A stretch of DNA of 18,702 nucleotides from an uncultured Oscillospiraceae bacterium. GTDB taxonomy: Bacteria; Bacillota; Clostridia; Oscillospirales; Oscillospiraceae. The notes below the pieces were generated by a model. It was not told the DNA's origin, ran no database searches, and saw only the letters and a list, made by a program, of their open reading frames with translations. Below are positions 1 to 7,157 of this stretch, one piece after another (position 1 is the first letter of the stretch; every line of letters begins with the position of its first letter). Position numbers and translations under genes: made by a program. Location: positions 1-18,702 of the forward strand of contig CAAEUZ010000108.1 in assembly GCA_900759385.1 (NCBI GenBank), read 5' to 3'.

Positions 1-1
1 C

Positions 2-31
2 GACGTGGTCATCCCTAAGCAGGATACGTAA
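2..31 (+). CDS. Possible 3' end of an upstream plus-strand gene (partial)
   Basis: One frame reads nine codons (DVVIPKQDT) to a TAA stop at 29-31, running in from the left edge. It could be the tail of a plus-strand gene, which would then be terminated by the bidirectional hairpin at 261-295. Nine codons are too few to identify a family, and the reading frame could be chance. Confidence 0.25.
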   Translation, partial: DVVIPKQDT

Positions 32-95
32 TTGAGCATCGCCGACCGCAGTTTGAGCCGCTTGCGCGGCTCGCCGCTGCCGGGTGCGGGTTGTT

Positions 96-184
96 GGGGC
101 CCTGGGTCTTGCGTGGGTGGGATTTGCCCTGCCGTACGCGGCTTCCGGGGCCCTTCGTCTCGCGTTGGTGCGTTTGACCTGCCG
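96..184. repeat. Imperfect direct repeat in GC-rich non-coding stretch
   Basis: Two copies of a roughly 38-bp unit (96-134 and 147-184) start with GGGGCCCT and end with CTGCCG. They are offset by 51 bp and match at about 32 of 38 positions, with one single-base gap. A weaker third echo lies around 211-238. The surrounding stretch (32-260) has no convincing gene: the open frame across it has no ribosome binding site and a low-complexity Gly/Pro/Ala/Arg composition. Function is unknown; it may be a decayed intergenic repeat. Confidence 0.4.
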
Positions 185-260
185 AGTGCTGCTGCGGCGG
201 CTTTGCCGCCGGGGCGCGTTGGGTTGGCTGTGCCGCTGAAATACAGCATTATGCTCTTAA

Positions 261-295
261 AAAAGCTCCGGTTTCGATTGGAAACCGGAGCTTTT
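261..295. terminator. Bidirectional rho-independent terminator
   Basis: A perfect 15-bp stem (261-275 with 281-295) with a 5-nt loop GATTG has A-runs on one side and T-runs on the other, so it works in either direction. On the minus strand it begins 2 nt after the dehydratase stop codon and ends in TTTTTT, terminating the four-gene catabolic operon. On the plus strand it could terminate whatever gene ends near position 31. Confidence 0.9.
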
Positions 296-297
296 CT

Positions 298-1983
298 TTA
301 TTTAAGTACTGCGCCCTCGGCGGCGGAGCTTACCAGGCGCGCGTAGCGGTCGAGGTAGCCGCCGAAGCGCTTCGGCTCGGGAGCAACCCACTCGGCGCGG
401 CGGCGTTCCAGTTCCTCGTCGGAGACCAGGACGTCGAGGCGCTTGTTGATGACGTCTACGCGGATCTGGTCGCCGTCGCGGATGAGAGCTATCGGGCCGC
501 CAGCGGCGGCTTCGGGGGAGATGTGGCCGACGAAGCAGCCGTTGTTCGTGCCGGAGAAGCGCCCGTCGGTGATGAGGGCGGTGCTGGTGCCCAGGCCCTG
601 GCCGTTCAGGAGCTTCATGGGCAGGTACATCTCGCGCATGCCGGGGCCGCCCTTGGGGCCCTCGTAGCGCACGACGATGACGTGGCCGGGCTTGATCTTG
701 TGCGCGTTGATGGCCTCAACGCAGTCGTGCTCGCCGTCGAAGCAGATGGCGGTGCCGGTGAACTGTCTCACCTCGGGCGCTATGGCAGCGGGCTTGGCCA
801 CGCCGGTGTCCGGGGCGATGTTGCCGCGCATGATGGCCAGGCCGCCGAGCGTACTGTGCGGGTTGTCCATCGTGCGGATGAGGTCGTCGTTGGCGGGATA
901 TGTGTTGCGGAAGGCGTCAAGGTTCTCGCCCAGGCTGCGGCCCTCGGCGGTCATGACGTCCGTGTGCAGCACGCTGCGGATACGCTTCATGACCTCGGGG
1001 ATACCGCCGGCCTTGTAGAGATCCTCGCAGTCGTAGATGAGCGAGGCCGGGTCCACCGCCGCGATGTGCGGGACTATGGAGCTGTACTTGTCGAAGGCCT
1101 CCATGACCTTGGCGGTGTCAAAGCCCAGCTCATAGGCCAGGGCGCAGGTGTGGATGACGGCGTTGGTGCTGCCGCCCACGGCCATCAGCACCATGATGGC
1201 GTTCTCTATGGCGTCCCAGGTCAGTATCTGCCTGGCCGTGATGTGCCGGTTCACGAGCTCCACGGCCTTCTCGCCGCTTCTGAAGGCGCAGCGGCGGCGC
1301 TCGTTGTAGACGGCGGGGATGAGGCCGCTGCCGCAGAGGCCGAGACCAAGGGCTTCGCCGAGCACGCTCATGGTGTTGGCAGTGCCCATGAACTGGCAGG
1401 AACCGCAAGTGGGGGCGCAGACCTGGGTGAGGTCCTGCAGCTCCTCGTAGCTTATCTCGCCCTTGCTGTACTTGCCCAGGCCCTCGGAGATGCTGGTGGT
1501 GTCGCTCCTGAGCTTTTTGCCGAAGGGCGGCGCGCTGAGGGTGCAGCCGCCGGGCAGGAACACGGTGGGGATGTCCAGCCTGGCCGCGGCCATGAGCATG
1601 CCGGGGATGATCTTGTCGCAGCTGGCCAGCAGCACCAGGCCGTCGAGCCGGTGCGCGCGGGCCTGAATTTCAACCGCGTCGGCGATGTTCTCGCGCGAGG
1701 GCAGCACGTAGTGCGCGCCCGCGTGGTTGTCCGTGACGCCGTCGCAGCAGGCGATTACGCCGAACTCGACCGGCGTGCCGCCCGCGCGGTAGACGCCGTA
1801 CTTGACCTGCTCGGCCAGCTGGCGCAGGTTGACGTGGCCGGAGACCATCTCGTTATAGGAGTTGGCGATGCCGATAATGGGCCGGCTCATGTCGTCGTCC
1901 GTGTAGCCGCAGGCCTTGTAGCAGGTCTTGTTGGAGATGAAATCAAAGGTGTTGAACGCGCCTATTCCGTAGTTGTCAGCCAT
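298..1983 (-). CDS. IlvD/Edd-family dehydratase (dihydroxy-acid or sugar-acid dehydratase)
   Basis: This 561-aa protein has the family's usual length and dehydrates 2,3-dihydroxy acids to 2-oxo acids using an Fe-S cluster. Visible landmarks are SCDKIIPGML (about 121-130, cluster Cys122), CAPTCGSC (189-196), GGSTNAVIH, GPKGGPGM and the catalytic-serine loop DGRFSG (Ser about 477). At the first cluster-ligand position of the [2Fe-2S] sugar-acid dehydratases (PC in TPCNAHL) it has Gly (SGHVNL, 48-53), as in E. coli IlvD, which carries a [4Fe-4S] cluster. The near-invariant DGIAMGH-x-GM-x-YSLPSREL stretch of true dihydroxy-acid dehydratases is altered here to DGVTDNHAGAHYVLPSREN (81-99), hinting at a different substrate. 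GGAGG at the end of the upstream racemase gene precedes ATG by 7 nt, and that gene's stop is 2 nt upstream, so translation is probably coupled. It is the last gene of the operon. A biosynthetic IlvD role is less likely, because no ilvBNC or leu genes are nearby. Confidence 0.88.
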   Translation of the reverse strand: MADNYGIGAFNTFDFISNKTCYKACGYTDDDMSRPIIGIANSYNEMVSGHVNLRQLAEQVKYGVYRAGGTPVEFGVIACCDGVTDNHAGAHYVLPSRENIADAVEIQARAHRLDGLVLLASCDKIIPGMLMAAARLDIPTVFLPGGCTLSAPPFGKKLRSDTTSISEGLGKYSKGEISYEELQDLTQVCAPTCGSCQFMGTANTMSVLGEALGLGLCGSGLIPAVYNERRRCAFRSGEKAVELVNRHITARQILTWDAIENAIMVLMAVGGSTNAVIHTCALAYELGFDTAKVMEAFDKYSSIVPHIAAVDPASLIYDCEDLYKAGGIPEVMKRIRSVLHTDVMTAEGRSLGENLDAFRNTYPANDDLIRTMDNPHSTLGGLAIMRGNIAPDTGVAKPAAIAPEVRQFTGTAICFDGEHDCVEAINAHKIKPGHVIVVRYEGPKGGPGMREMYLPMKLLNGQGLGTSTALITDGRFSGTNNGCFVGHISPEAAAGGPIALIRDGDQIRVDVINKRLDVLVSDEELERRRAEWVAPEPKRFGGYLDRYARLVSSAAEGAVLK

Positions 1984-1985
1984 AG

Positions 1986-3275
1986 TTATTCCTCCTCCAC
2001 GATCGGGCAGGTCAGGGCGCCGCAGGGCAGCACCATGAGCTCCTTCAGCTCCGGCTTGTCGGCCCTTATGAGCGCCCAGGCCTCCTCCGGCGTCTTGACG
2101 GGGATCATGCCGGCCTTGCGCACCTCCTCGTCGGAGAGGCCGCTGATCAGGTACACCTTCATGTGCGTGAGATAGCGCATGGTGAGCAGGGAGATGGCCA
2201 TCTCGGGGTCATAGCGCTCGTAGGCCTGCTTCTCCCAGAGCTCCTCATAGCTCCCGCACTCGAAGCCGAGCCGGTAGCCCTCGGGGCCGAAGCCGTTGAA
2301 GCACTCGGCACAGAGCACGACGGAGGAGCCGTCGTTCATGGCAAAAAGGCCGTTGTGCAGGCCCTTTACGCTCTGGAACAGGTTGCAGTCCTTGGGCGCG
2401 CCGCCGTTGGAGATGATGGCGGCGTCGAACTTCTTGTGTATGTGCACGCCGTAGATCTTCTTTATGATCTCCACGCCCTCGTAATAGGCCTCGCGCCAGT
2501 CGCCCGCTACCACGCCGCAGAACTCGCCGTGGTCGTTGACGATGACGTTCACCAGGAAGGCAGGGTCCACCATGCCGGCTATCTCGAACATCTCTTCGCT
2601 GACGGGGTTGCCCTCGAGGATGCCGCTGTTGCACTTGGGCTCCACCTCGTACTTGACGTCCCGGCTGAAGCAGTTCTGGTGGTTCTGCTCGATGGTGGAG
2701 AAGCCCGCCACGCCGGGGGCGATGCTCTTGCGCCCGCCGCCGAAGCCGGCGAAGACGTGGTAGCAGATGCCGCCCGTGAGCACGACCTTGTCAGCCTCGG
2801 CCACGATGCGGTTTATATACACCTCGTTGCCGCGCTGCGTTCTGCCCAGGTGGACCAGGTCGTCCGCGCGGCAGTTGTGCGAGACTATTTTCACGCGGCG
2901 CACGGCCTCCTCGCCCGCGAGGATACGCTTCTCCTCCTCGGTGGCGTCCTCGTGGTAGCCGGTGGCGATGACCACGGTGATGTCGCTGTCCGGCACCCCG
3001 CCGGCGTTGCACTCGTCGAGCAGACGCGCGAGATAGGCGTCCGTGCGGTAGCTGGCGCGGGTGAAGTCGCTGATGATAATGGCCACCTTGTCGCCCGCCT
3101 TGACCTTCTCGCGCAGCGGCGCGCTGCCGGTGGGCTTATTGAGCACGCGCTCCAGCTCGGCGTTGAAGTCCGCCAGGGGCGGGTAGTCGTTGAGCTCCAG
3201 GCGGGTTATCTCCAGGCCGTCTTCCACCGGGAAAGTGAGCGAGCCCTCGCCATAGGGTACGGTTACGTTTTGCAT
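1986..3275 (-). CDS. LarA-family nickel-dependent hydroxyacid racemase/epimerase
   Basis: The 429-aa protein belongs to the LarA (DUF2088) family, which uses the nickel-pincer nucleotide cofactor to racemise or epimerise alpha-hydroxy acids in the cytoplasm. Residues corresponding to those mapped in Lactiplantibacillus plantarum LarA are all present at nearly the same numbers: Asp70 and Arg73 (SDFTR), His108 (GYHED), His173 (CYHVFAGFGGGRKSI), the cofactor-linked Lys183, His199 (EQNH) and Lys295 (GGAPKD). The start has GGGAGG 7 nt upstream and follows the UxaA-like stop by 20 nt. Family members act on lactate, malate, other short or aromatic hydroxy acids, or C2 of aldonic acids such as gluconate. 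Next to two dehydratases, an aldonate-type or branched hydroxy acid seems more likely than lactate. The cofactor genes larB, larC and larE are not in the window and must lie elsewhere. Confidence 0.87.
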   Translation of the reverse strand: MQNVTVPYGEGSLTFPVEDGLEITRLELNDYPPLADFNAELERVLNKPTGSAPLREKVKAGDKVAIIISDFTRASYRTDAYLARLLDECNAGGVPDSDITVVIATGYHEDATEEEKRILAGEEAVRRVKIVSHNCRADDLVHLGRTQRGNEVYINRIVAEADKVVLTGGICYHVFAGFGGGRKSIAPGVAGFSTIEQNHQNCFSRDVKYEVEPKCNSGILEGNPVSEEMFEIAGMVDPAFLVNVIVNDHGEFCGVVAGDWREAYYEGVEIIKKIYGVHIHKKFDAAIISNGGAPKDCNLFQSVKGLHNGLFAMNDGSSVVLCAECFNGFGPEGYRLGFECGSYEELWEKQAYERYDPEMAISLLTMRYLTHMKVYLISGLSDEEVRKAGMIPVKTPEEAWALIRADKPELKELMVLPCGALTCPIVEEE

Positions 3276-3295
3276 TTTGGTCCTCCCTCCGGGCT

Positions 3296-4462
3296 TCAGC
3301 AGTATTCGCAGGCCCTGCTTATAATTGTCTCCGAATATCCCAGCCCCAGCACCTCGGCGCTGGTCAGCCGCCCGGAGAGCGTGTCAACTATCTGTCTTAG
3401 CGTCCTGTCCGCCATCTCCTCGAGGCTGACGTTCCTGGTGAGCACGTCGCTCATGTCAAGGTCGAGATTGTCGTTCATCTTCCTGAACGTCTCTGCGTTG
3501 GCCGTGACCTTCATCACGGGCACCACCGGGTTGCCGATGGCGTTGCCGCGGCCGGTGGTGAACACGATCAGGTGGCAGCCGCCGGCGGCCTTGGCCGTGA
3601 CGGACAGCATGTCGTAACACGGGGTGTCCATGAGCACCAGGCCCTTTTTCGTCGGCTCGTGGGCACAGTCTATCATGTCAACAACGGGCGTGCTGCCGCC
3701 CTTGTAGATGCAGCCCAGGCTCTTCTCCTCCAGCGTTGTGATTCCTCCGTCCTGGTTGCCCGGAGAGGGCTGGGTCTTGCGCACGTCCTCGCCCGCGTCT
3801 ATCTGCTCCTGCTCGCGGTATTTGACGTAGCCGAGTATCTTCTCCGCCACCTCCGGAGTGGCCGCGCGCCGGGCCAGGATGTGCTCCGCGCCTATCATCT
3901 CCACCGTCTCCGAGAACATGCTGGTACCGCCCTCGGCTATTATGCGGTCGCTCACCAGGCCCATGACGGGGTTGGAGACCAGCCCGCTTGTGGCGTCCGA
4001 TCCGCCGCACTCCACGCCGAGGATGAGCTCGCTGAGGTCGCACTCCTCGCGCCTGCACATGCTGGCCTCTATTATCATGCGCCGGGCGATCTTCTTGGCC
4101 TTGGCCACCGTCTCGATAGTGCCGCCTTCCTCCTGGATGAGCAGCGCTTCCACCGGCTTGCCGGTGTGGGCCCGGAGCTCGGCGAGGAAATCATCCATCC
4201 TGTTTATCTCGCAGCCCAGGCCGATGGCCACCACGCCGTATACGTTCGGGTGTGCGGCCAGGCCCACAAGCACGTCGCGCGTCCGCCTGAGGTTGCGGCT
4301 GGACTCGCCGCAGCCGTTTTGATTTATGAACGTCACGGCCCCGTGCAGGCCCTCCGCGGCCAGCCTGGCCGTTTCCGCGGCGCAGCCGACAGTGGCCATG
4401 ATCAGCACATGGTTCCTCGTCCCCACGCGCCCGTCCGGACGTCTGTAACCCAGAAATTTCAC
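3296..4462 (-). CDS. UxaA-family dehydratase, large (C-terminal type) subunit
   Basis: The protein belongs to the UxaA/GarD/SuyB family, which contains altronate dehydratase, galactarate dehydratase and the large subunit of sulfolactate lyase. Recognisable family segments are GYRRPDGRVGTRNHVLI at the N-terminus, GLGCE (about 81-85), VECGGSDATSGL, SETVEMIGAEHI, PSPGNQDGGITTLEEKSLG, LMDTPCYDMLS and FTTGRGNAIG. I start it at the GTG at 4462 (388 aa). GGAGGAGG lies 7 nt upstream of it, and the family N-terminus begins exactly there. A longer TTG-started frame to 4498 adds only 12 unrelated residues and runs into a hairpin. The N-terminal SAF domain of full-length UxaA is absent, as in SuyB, yet no separate SAF-domain gene (SuyA type) is visible here. 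It lies between the reductase (81-nt gap with a hairpin) and the racemase gene. The exact substrate is unknown. Confidence 0.85.
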   Translation of the reverse strand: MKFLGYRRPDGRVGTRNHVLIMATVGCAAETARLAAEGLHGAVTFINQNGCGESSRNLRRTRDVLVGLAAHPNVYGVVAIGLGCEINRMDDFLAELRAHTGKPVEALLIQEEGGTIETVAKAKKIARRMIIEASMCRREECDLSELILGVECGGSDATSGLVSNPVMGLVSDRIIAEGGTSMFSETVEMIGAEHILARRAATPEVAEKILGYVKYREQEQIDAGEDVRKTQPSPGNQDGGITTLEEKSLGCIYKGGSTPVVDMIDCAHEPTKKGLVLMDTPCYDMLSVTAKAAGGCHLIVFTTGRGNAIGNPVVPVMKVTANAETFRKMNDNLDLDMSDVLTRNVSLEEMADRTLRQIVDTLSGRLTSAEVLGLGYSETIISRACEYC

Positions 4463-4485
4463 GCTTGAACCTCCTCCATACAGCG

Positions 4486-4525
4486 AGTGCCCGGACAACA
4501 GTCCGCAGACTGCCGCCCGGGCACT
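4486..4525 (-). other. Nested stem-loop inside the catabolic operon
   Basis: A 9-bp outer stem (4486-4494 with 4517-4525) encloses a 5-bp inner hairpin (4499-4503 with 4508-4512). It sits in the 81-nt gap between the reductase and UxaA-like genes. No U-tract follows, so it looks like an mRNA processing or stability element, or a leaky barrier, rather than a terminator. Confidence 0.5.
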
Positions 4526-4543
4526 GGAACGCTTATCCGAAAA

Positions 4544-5491
4544 TCAATACTGCCTCTCGTAGTTGGCCTGGATGGCCTTTACGGCGAGGGTTATCACGTC
4601 ACAGGTGGGAGTGGGCACGCCGACCTTGCGGCCGAACATGCTGATGGCGCCGGTGAGGCTGTCCACCTCGGTCTGGCGGTGCTTCTGCGCGTCCTGCGCC
4701 ATGGAGGGGTAGTAGTCGCCCAGACCCTTTACCACGCGCGGCATCTCCTCCTGCATGTACTCCCAGATGCCGGGGATGCCCAGGGCGGCGGCCACATCGC
4801 TGGCCTCCTTCCAGATATCCCAGACCAGCTTGACGCCCTCGGGCGTGTCGTACACCTCGCGGATCTTCAGGCGCAGCACGGCGCAGACGGTATTGAAGCC
4901 GCTGTTGCTGGTGGCCTTCTTCCAGATGCGCTCGCGCACGTCCTCGTAGAACCTGGGCAGGGCGCCGCCGGCGGCGAAGCACTTCTCCAGATATTCGCCC
5001 GCCGCGCGGGTCACGTCGTTCATCTCGCAGGGGCCGAAGTAGAGGTTCTCGACGCCCGCGCTGGGCTTGCTCACGCACACGCCGGGCTCGGGCAGCTCGG
5101 TGCCCATGTTGCCGCAGCCGAAGAGTATGCGGCTGGCGGGAAAGTGCTTTTTCAGGACTTCCTCGTTGCCCAGGCCGTTCTGCAGCGTGGCGACGACCGT
5201 ATCGGGACCGGAGATCAGCTTGGCCGTCTCGCAGGCGACGTCGGTTATCGTGGTCTTTACCATGATTATGACTATATCCATCTGCGGCACACCATCGGCG
5301 GAGTACGCAGTCTTGAAGCCGGTGACGTGGAACTCGCCGTCCGGGTTGCGGAAGATCATGCCGTCCGCGGCGACCTTGTCCATATGCGCCTTATAGGGGT
5401 CGATGAGCCAGACCTCTTCCGCGCCGCCCTTCCTCAGATAGCTGGCGAAGACGCTGCCCGCCGCGCCGGAACCTACCATAGCTATTTTCAT
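4544..5491 (-). CDS. Ketopantoate reductase (ApbA/PanE) family oxidoreductase
   Basis: The 315-aa protein has the two-domain ketopantoate-reductase architecture, which reduces branched 2-oxo acids with NADPH. The N-terminal Rossmann motif is GSGAAG (7-12). Lys79 (MVKT) and Asn105 (LQNGLG) match the PanE cofactor and substrate positions. In the C-terminal domain, Lys192, Asn196 and Asn200 keep the K-xxx-N-xxx-N spacing of the PanE active site, and Glu275 (RQTEVD) matches the catalytic-site Glu. The start has AAGGAGAG about 9 nt upstream of ATG. It is the first gene of the minus-strand operon, with a hydroxyacid racemase and two dehydratases downstream and a transporter diverging upstream. This suggests a catabolic 2-oxo/2-hydroxy-acid oxidoreductase rather than pantothenate synthesis, because no panB, panC or panD is present. 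A panE role cannot be excluded from sequence alone. Confidence 0.85.
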   Translation of the reverse strand: MKIAMVGSGAAGSVFASYLRKGGAEEVWLIDPYKAHMDKVAADGMIFRNPDGEFHVTGFKTAYSADGVPQMDIVIIMVKTTITDVACETAKLISGPDTVVATLQNGLGNEEVLKKHFPASRILFGCGNMGTELPEPGVCVSKPSAGVENLYFGPCEMNDVTRAAGEYLEKCFAAGGALPRFYEDVRERIWKKATSNSGFNTVCAVLRLKIREVYDTPEGVKLVWDIWKEASDVAAALGIPGIWEYMQEEMPRVVKGLGDYYPSMAQDAQKHRQTEVDSLTGAISMFGRKVGVPTPTCDVITLAVKAIQANYERQY

Positions 5492-5543
5492 CTGTTGAAT
5501 CTCTCCTTCCCGTTTTTGCCGAAGTGCAAAAATATATAGTTAG

Positions 5544-5570
5544 TTTATAACTTAATTCCTCTTCCGTCAA
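5544..5570 (-). promoter_or_regulatory. Candidate promoter for the catabolic operon
   Basis: Read on the minus strand, TTGACG (5570-5565) is followed after 15 bp by TATAAA (5549-5544), about 50 bp upstream of the reductase start. The spacer is shorter than the ideal 17 bp. The region is A/T-rich, unlike its surroundings, as expected for a promoter. Confidence 0.4.
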
Positions 5571-5681
5571 TAGCGGCGCGCGCAAAGAGCGTCAAAAAAT
5601 TCGGCCCAGATTTCCAATATGTGCCCGGATTTTTATGCGCTTTCTACAAACCGCTCATACCCCAGCCGTGAATTGTTATAA

Positions 5682-5692
5682 AATTGTCAATT
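5682..5692. promoter_or_regulatory. Small palindrome, possible operator
   Basis: AATTG-T-CAATT is a perfect 5+5 inverted repeat in the A/T-rich divergent intergenic region. AATTGT also occurs 11 bp to the left as a direct repeat (5671-5676). It lies roughly 30 bp upstream of the transporter's -35 candidate. No regulator gene is adjacent, so the binding protein is unknown. Chance is possible in such A/T-rich DNA. Confidence 0.25.
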
Positions 5693-5719
5693 TAAATCAT
5701 TGCATTGCGAAATTTTTTC

Positions 5720-5748
5720 TTGACTTTCGCCAAATAAAAGTTTACTGT
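5720..5748 (+). promoter_or_regulatory. Candidate promoter of the transporter gene
   Basis: TTGACT (5720-5725) and TACTGT (5743-5748) are separated by 17 bp. The -10 keeps only the three most conserved positions (TA...T). Transcription would start near 5755, giving a leader of about 90 nt. Confidence 0.45.
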
Positions 5749-5777
5749 ATTTATATCACTGCCGAGAGAATGCATCC

Positions 5778-5798
5778 ATGCGCGGTGGGGCCGCGCAT
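5778..5798 (+). other. Hairpin in the transporter mRNA leader
   Basis: ATGCGCGG pairs with CCGCGCAT (8 bp, loop TGGGG). It is followed by a smaller CCCC-GA-GGGG hairpin before the ribosome binding site GAGGG at about 5834-5838. No U-tract is present. It could affect translation or mRNA stability; it resembles no riboswitch class known to me. Confidence 0.35.
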
Positions 5799-5845
5799 CC
5801 GGAGCCCCGAGGGGGAGCCGAGAAGAGAATGAAAGAGGGTCAAAT

Positions 5846-7021
5846 ATGGAAAACACCAAGAAGAAGGGCTTGCCGGTCTTCATAGGCGTAGCATCCGTCT
5901 GGATGGGCACGCACTTTGGGCCCGGCGTCGCCAGCGGCACGCAGCTCAACCAGTACTACGTCAACTACGGCCTGCCCGGCATCATCATGACCATCGTGGC
6001 CATGGGCTTCCTGGGCTTTGCGCTCTATTGCTCGATGGAGTTTTCGCGCATCTACAAGGCCTATGACTATGAGAGCTGGGTTACGAAGCTCTTTAATAAC
6101 AAGTACGTTGTCATCCTGTTTGACATCTCGTTCCTTGTTACCATCCTCACCGCCGCGGGCGGCAGCATAAACGCCGTCGCCACCCTGCTGCAGAACTTCT
6201 GGGGCGTCAACTACTGGATCGGCGTCGGCATAGTCATCGTCTGCGCCATGCTGCTGTGCGCCTTCGGTGCGAACCTGGTGCGCAACGCTTCGTCGTACAT
6301 GATGTTCATAGTTGTCGGCGTGCTTCTTGTCATCATGGTCCTGCTCGCCGCCAACGGCGACGGCGACATCTCCGGCGCCATAGCCAACCAGGCCCAGAAC
6401 CTGCCCGGCGCCGACTGGAGCGCAAAGAACTGGCTCAGCGCCCTGTGGCAGGCCATAATCTACGGCTGCTTCCAGGCCACCATAGTCGCCAACATCGCCT
6501 CCGTCGCGGACACCCTGCCCGACCGCCGCGAGAGCAAGAAGAGCGCCATTACCGGCTTCATCGCCAACACCCTGCTGCTCATCGTGCTCTGCATGATGCT
6601 CTACAGCTACACCAACGTATACGCCGTCACCCAGGAGGATCTCCCCTTCTACTCCCTGCTGGAGCGCCTGGGCTACAGCTGGCTGACCGTCGTCTACATA
6701 CTTGTCGTGTTCCTCGCCGTCATGAGCACCGTCGTCGGCTTTGCCTTTGCCGGTGTCGCCCGTTTCAGCAAGTACTACCGCCCGAAGGGACAGCGCGAGA
6801 AGACCACTCCCATGCGCGACGCTATCTTCGTCCTCATCCTGCTGCTCCTGTGCGCCTTCGCCTCCAGGTTCGGCATTGTCACCCTGGTCTCCGTCGGCTA
6901 CACCATTCTGGGCTATCTGAATCTCCCCATCATCGTCCTGCCCGCTCTCATCATCGGCGGCCGCAAGATCAGCAAGAAGTACCTCAAGGAGCACAACATC
7001 GACGCCCCCGGCATCGACTGA
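5846..7021 (+). CDS. YkvI-like multi-pass membrane transporter
   Basis: The 391-aa protein is strongly hydrophobic, with about ten predicted membrane segments. The first (about residues 10-35) carries a glycine-rich break, THFGPGVASGTQ, resembling the GAGFASGQE-type motif of the YkvI membrane-protein family within the APC/NSS-like transporter fold. Such a break in helix 1 is where related transporters bind substrate and ions. The C-terminus is a short basic cytoplasmic tail. GAGGG lies about 7 nt upstream of ATG. It is transcribed away from the hydroxyacid operon and is the only transporter there, so it most likely imports (or exports) that pathway's substrate or product. YkvI-family substrates are poorly defined, so the role rests on context. 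A strong terminator follows 15 nt after the stop. Confidence 0.72.
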   Translation: MENTKKKGLPVFIGVASVWMGTHFGPGVASGTQLNQYYVNYGLPGIIMTIVAMGFLGFALYCSMEFSRIYKAYDYESWVTKLFNNKYVVILFDISFLVTILTAAGGSINAVATLLQNFWGVNYWIGVGIVIVCAMLLCAFGANLVRNASSYMMFIVVGVLLVIMVLLAANGDGDISGAIANQAQNLPGADWSAKNWLSALWQAIIYGCFQATIVANIASVADTLPDRRESKKSAITGFIANTLLLIVLCMMLYSYTNVYAVTQEDLPFYSLLERLGYSWLTVVYILVVFLAVMSTVVGFAFAGVARFSKYYRPKGQREKTTPMRDAIFVLILLLLCAFASRFGIVTLVSVGYTILGYLNLPIIVLPALIIGGRKISKKYLKEHNIDAPGID

Positions 7022-7036
7022 TAATCATCAAAACGC

Positions 7037-7068
7037 AAAGAGGACCGGCCCTGCGGCCGGTCCTCTTT
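7037..7068 (+). terminator. Rho-independent terminator of the transporter gene
   Basis: A perfect 14-bp stem, AAAGAGGACCGGCC with GGCCGGTCCTCTTT, has a CTGC loop and ends in TTTCT. It starts 15 nt after the transporter stop codon. Confidence 0.9.
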
Positions 7069-7097
7069 CTGTCCATACCGCGCGGCGTCACGGCCGC

Positions 7098-7137
7098 AAA
7101 AGCACCCCGTTTCCTCCGGCGCGCCGGAGCGGGGTGC
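7098..7137 (-). terminator. Rho-independent terminator of the envelope operon
   Basis: An 8-bp outer stem (7102-7109 with 7130-7137) encloses a 16-bp self-complementary segment (7114-7129). Read on the minus strand it is followed by TTTTGCGG. It lies about 20 nt beyond the stop of the nitroreductase-like gene and converges with the transporter terminator. Confidence 0.8.
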
Positions 7138-7157
7138 CTTGCCATGTCTGCCGAATA

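Noticed and set aside
4463..4498. Upstream TTG start for the UxaA-like gene
   Set aside because: The 12 extra residues do not match the family and fall in a hairpin, while the GTG at 4462 has GGAGGAGG at ideal spacing.
523..5539. Long plus-strand open frames (523-2175, 2163-3617, 3572-4468, 4487-5539) antisense to the catabolic genes
   Set aside because: They mirror real minus-strand genes with strong family motifs, have Ala/Val/Gly/His-rich low-complexity translations, and lack ribosome binding sites. They are artefacts of high GC at third codon positions.
5685..5690. Consensus-like TTGACA on the minus strand
   Set aside because: No acceptable -10 lies 16-18 bp downstream (the sequence there is GC-rich); TATAAC only 4 bp away cannot pair with it. 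The sequence may instead be part of an operator-like palindrome.
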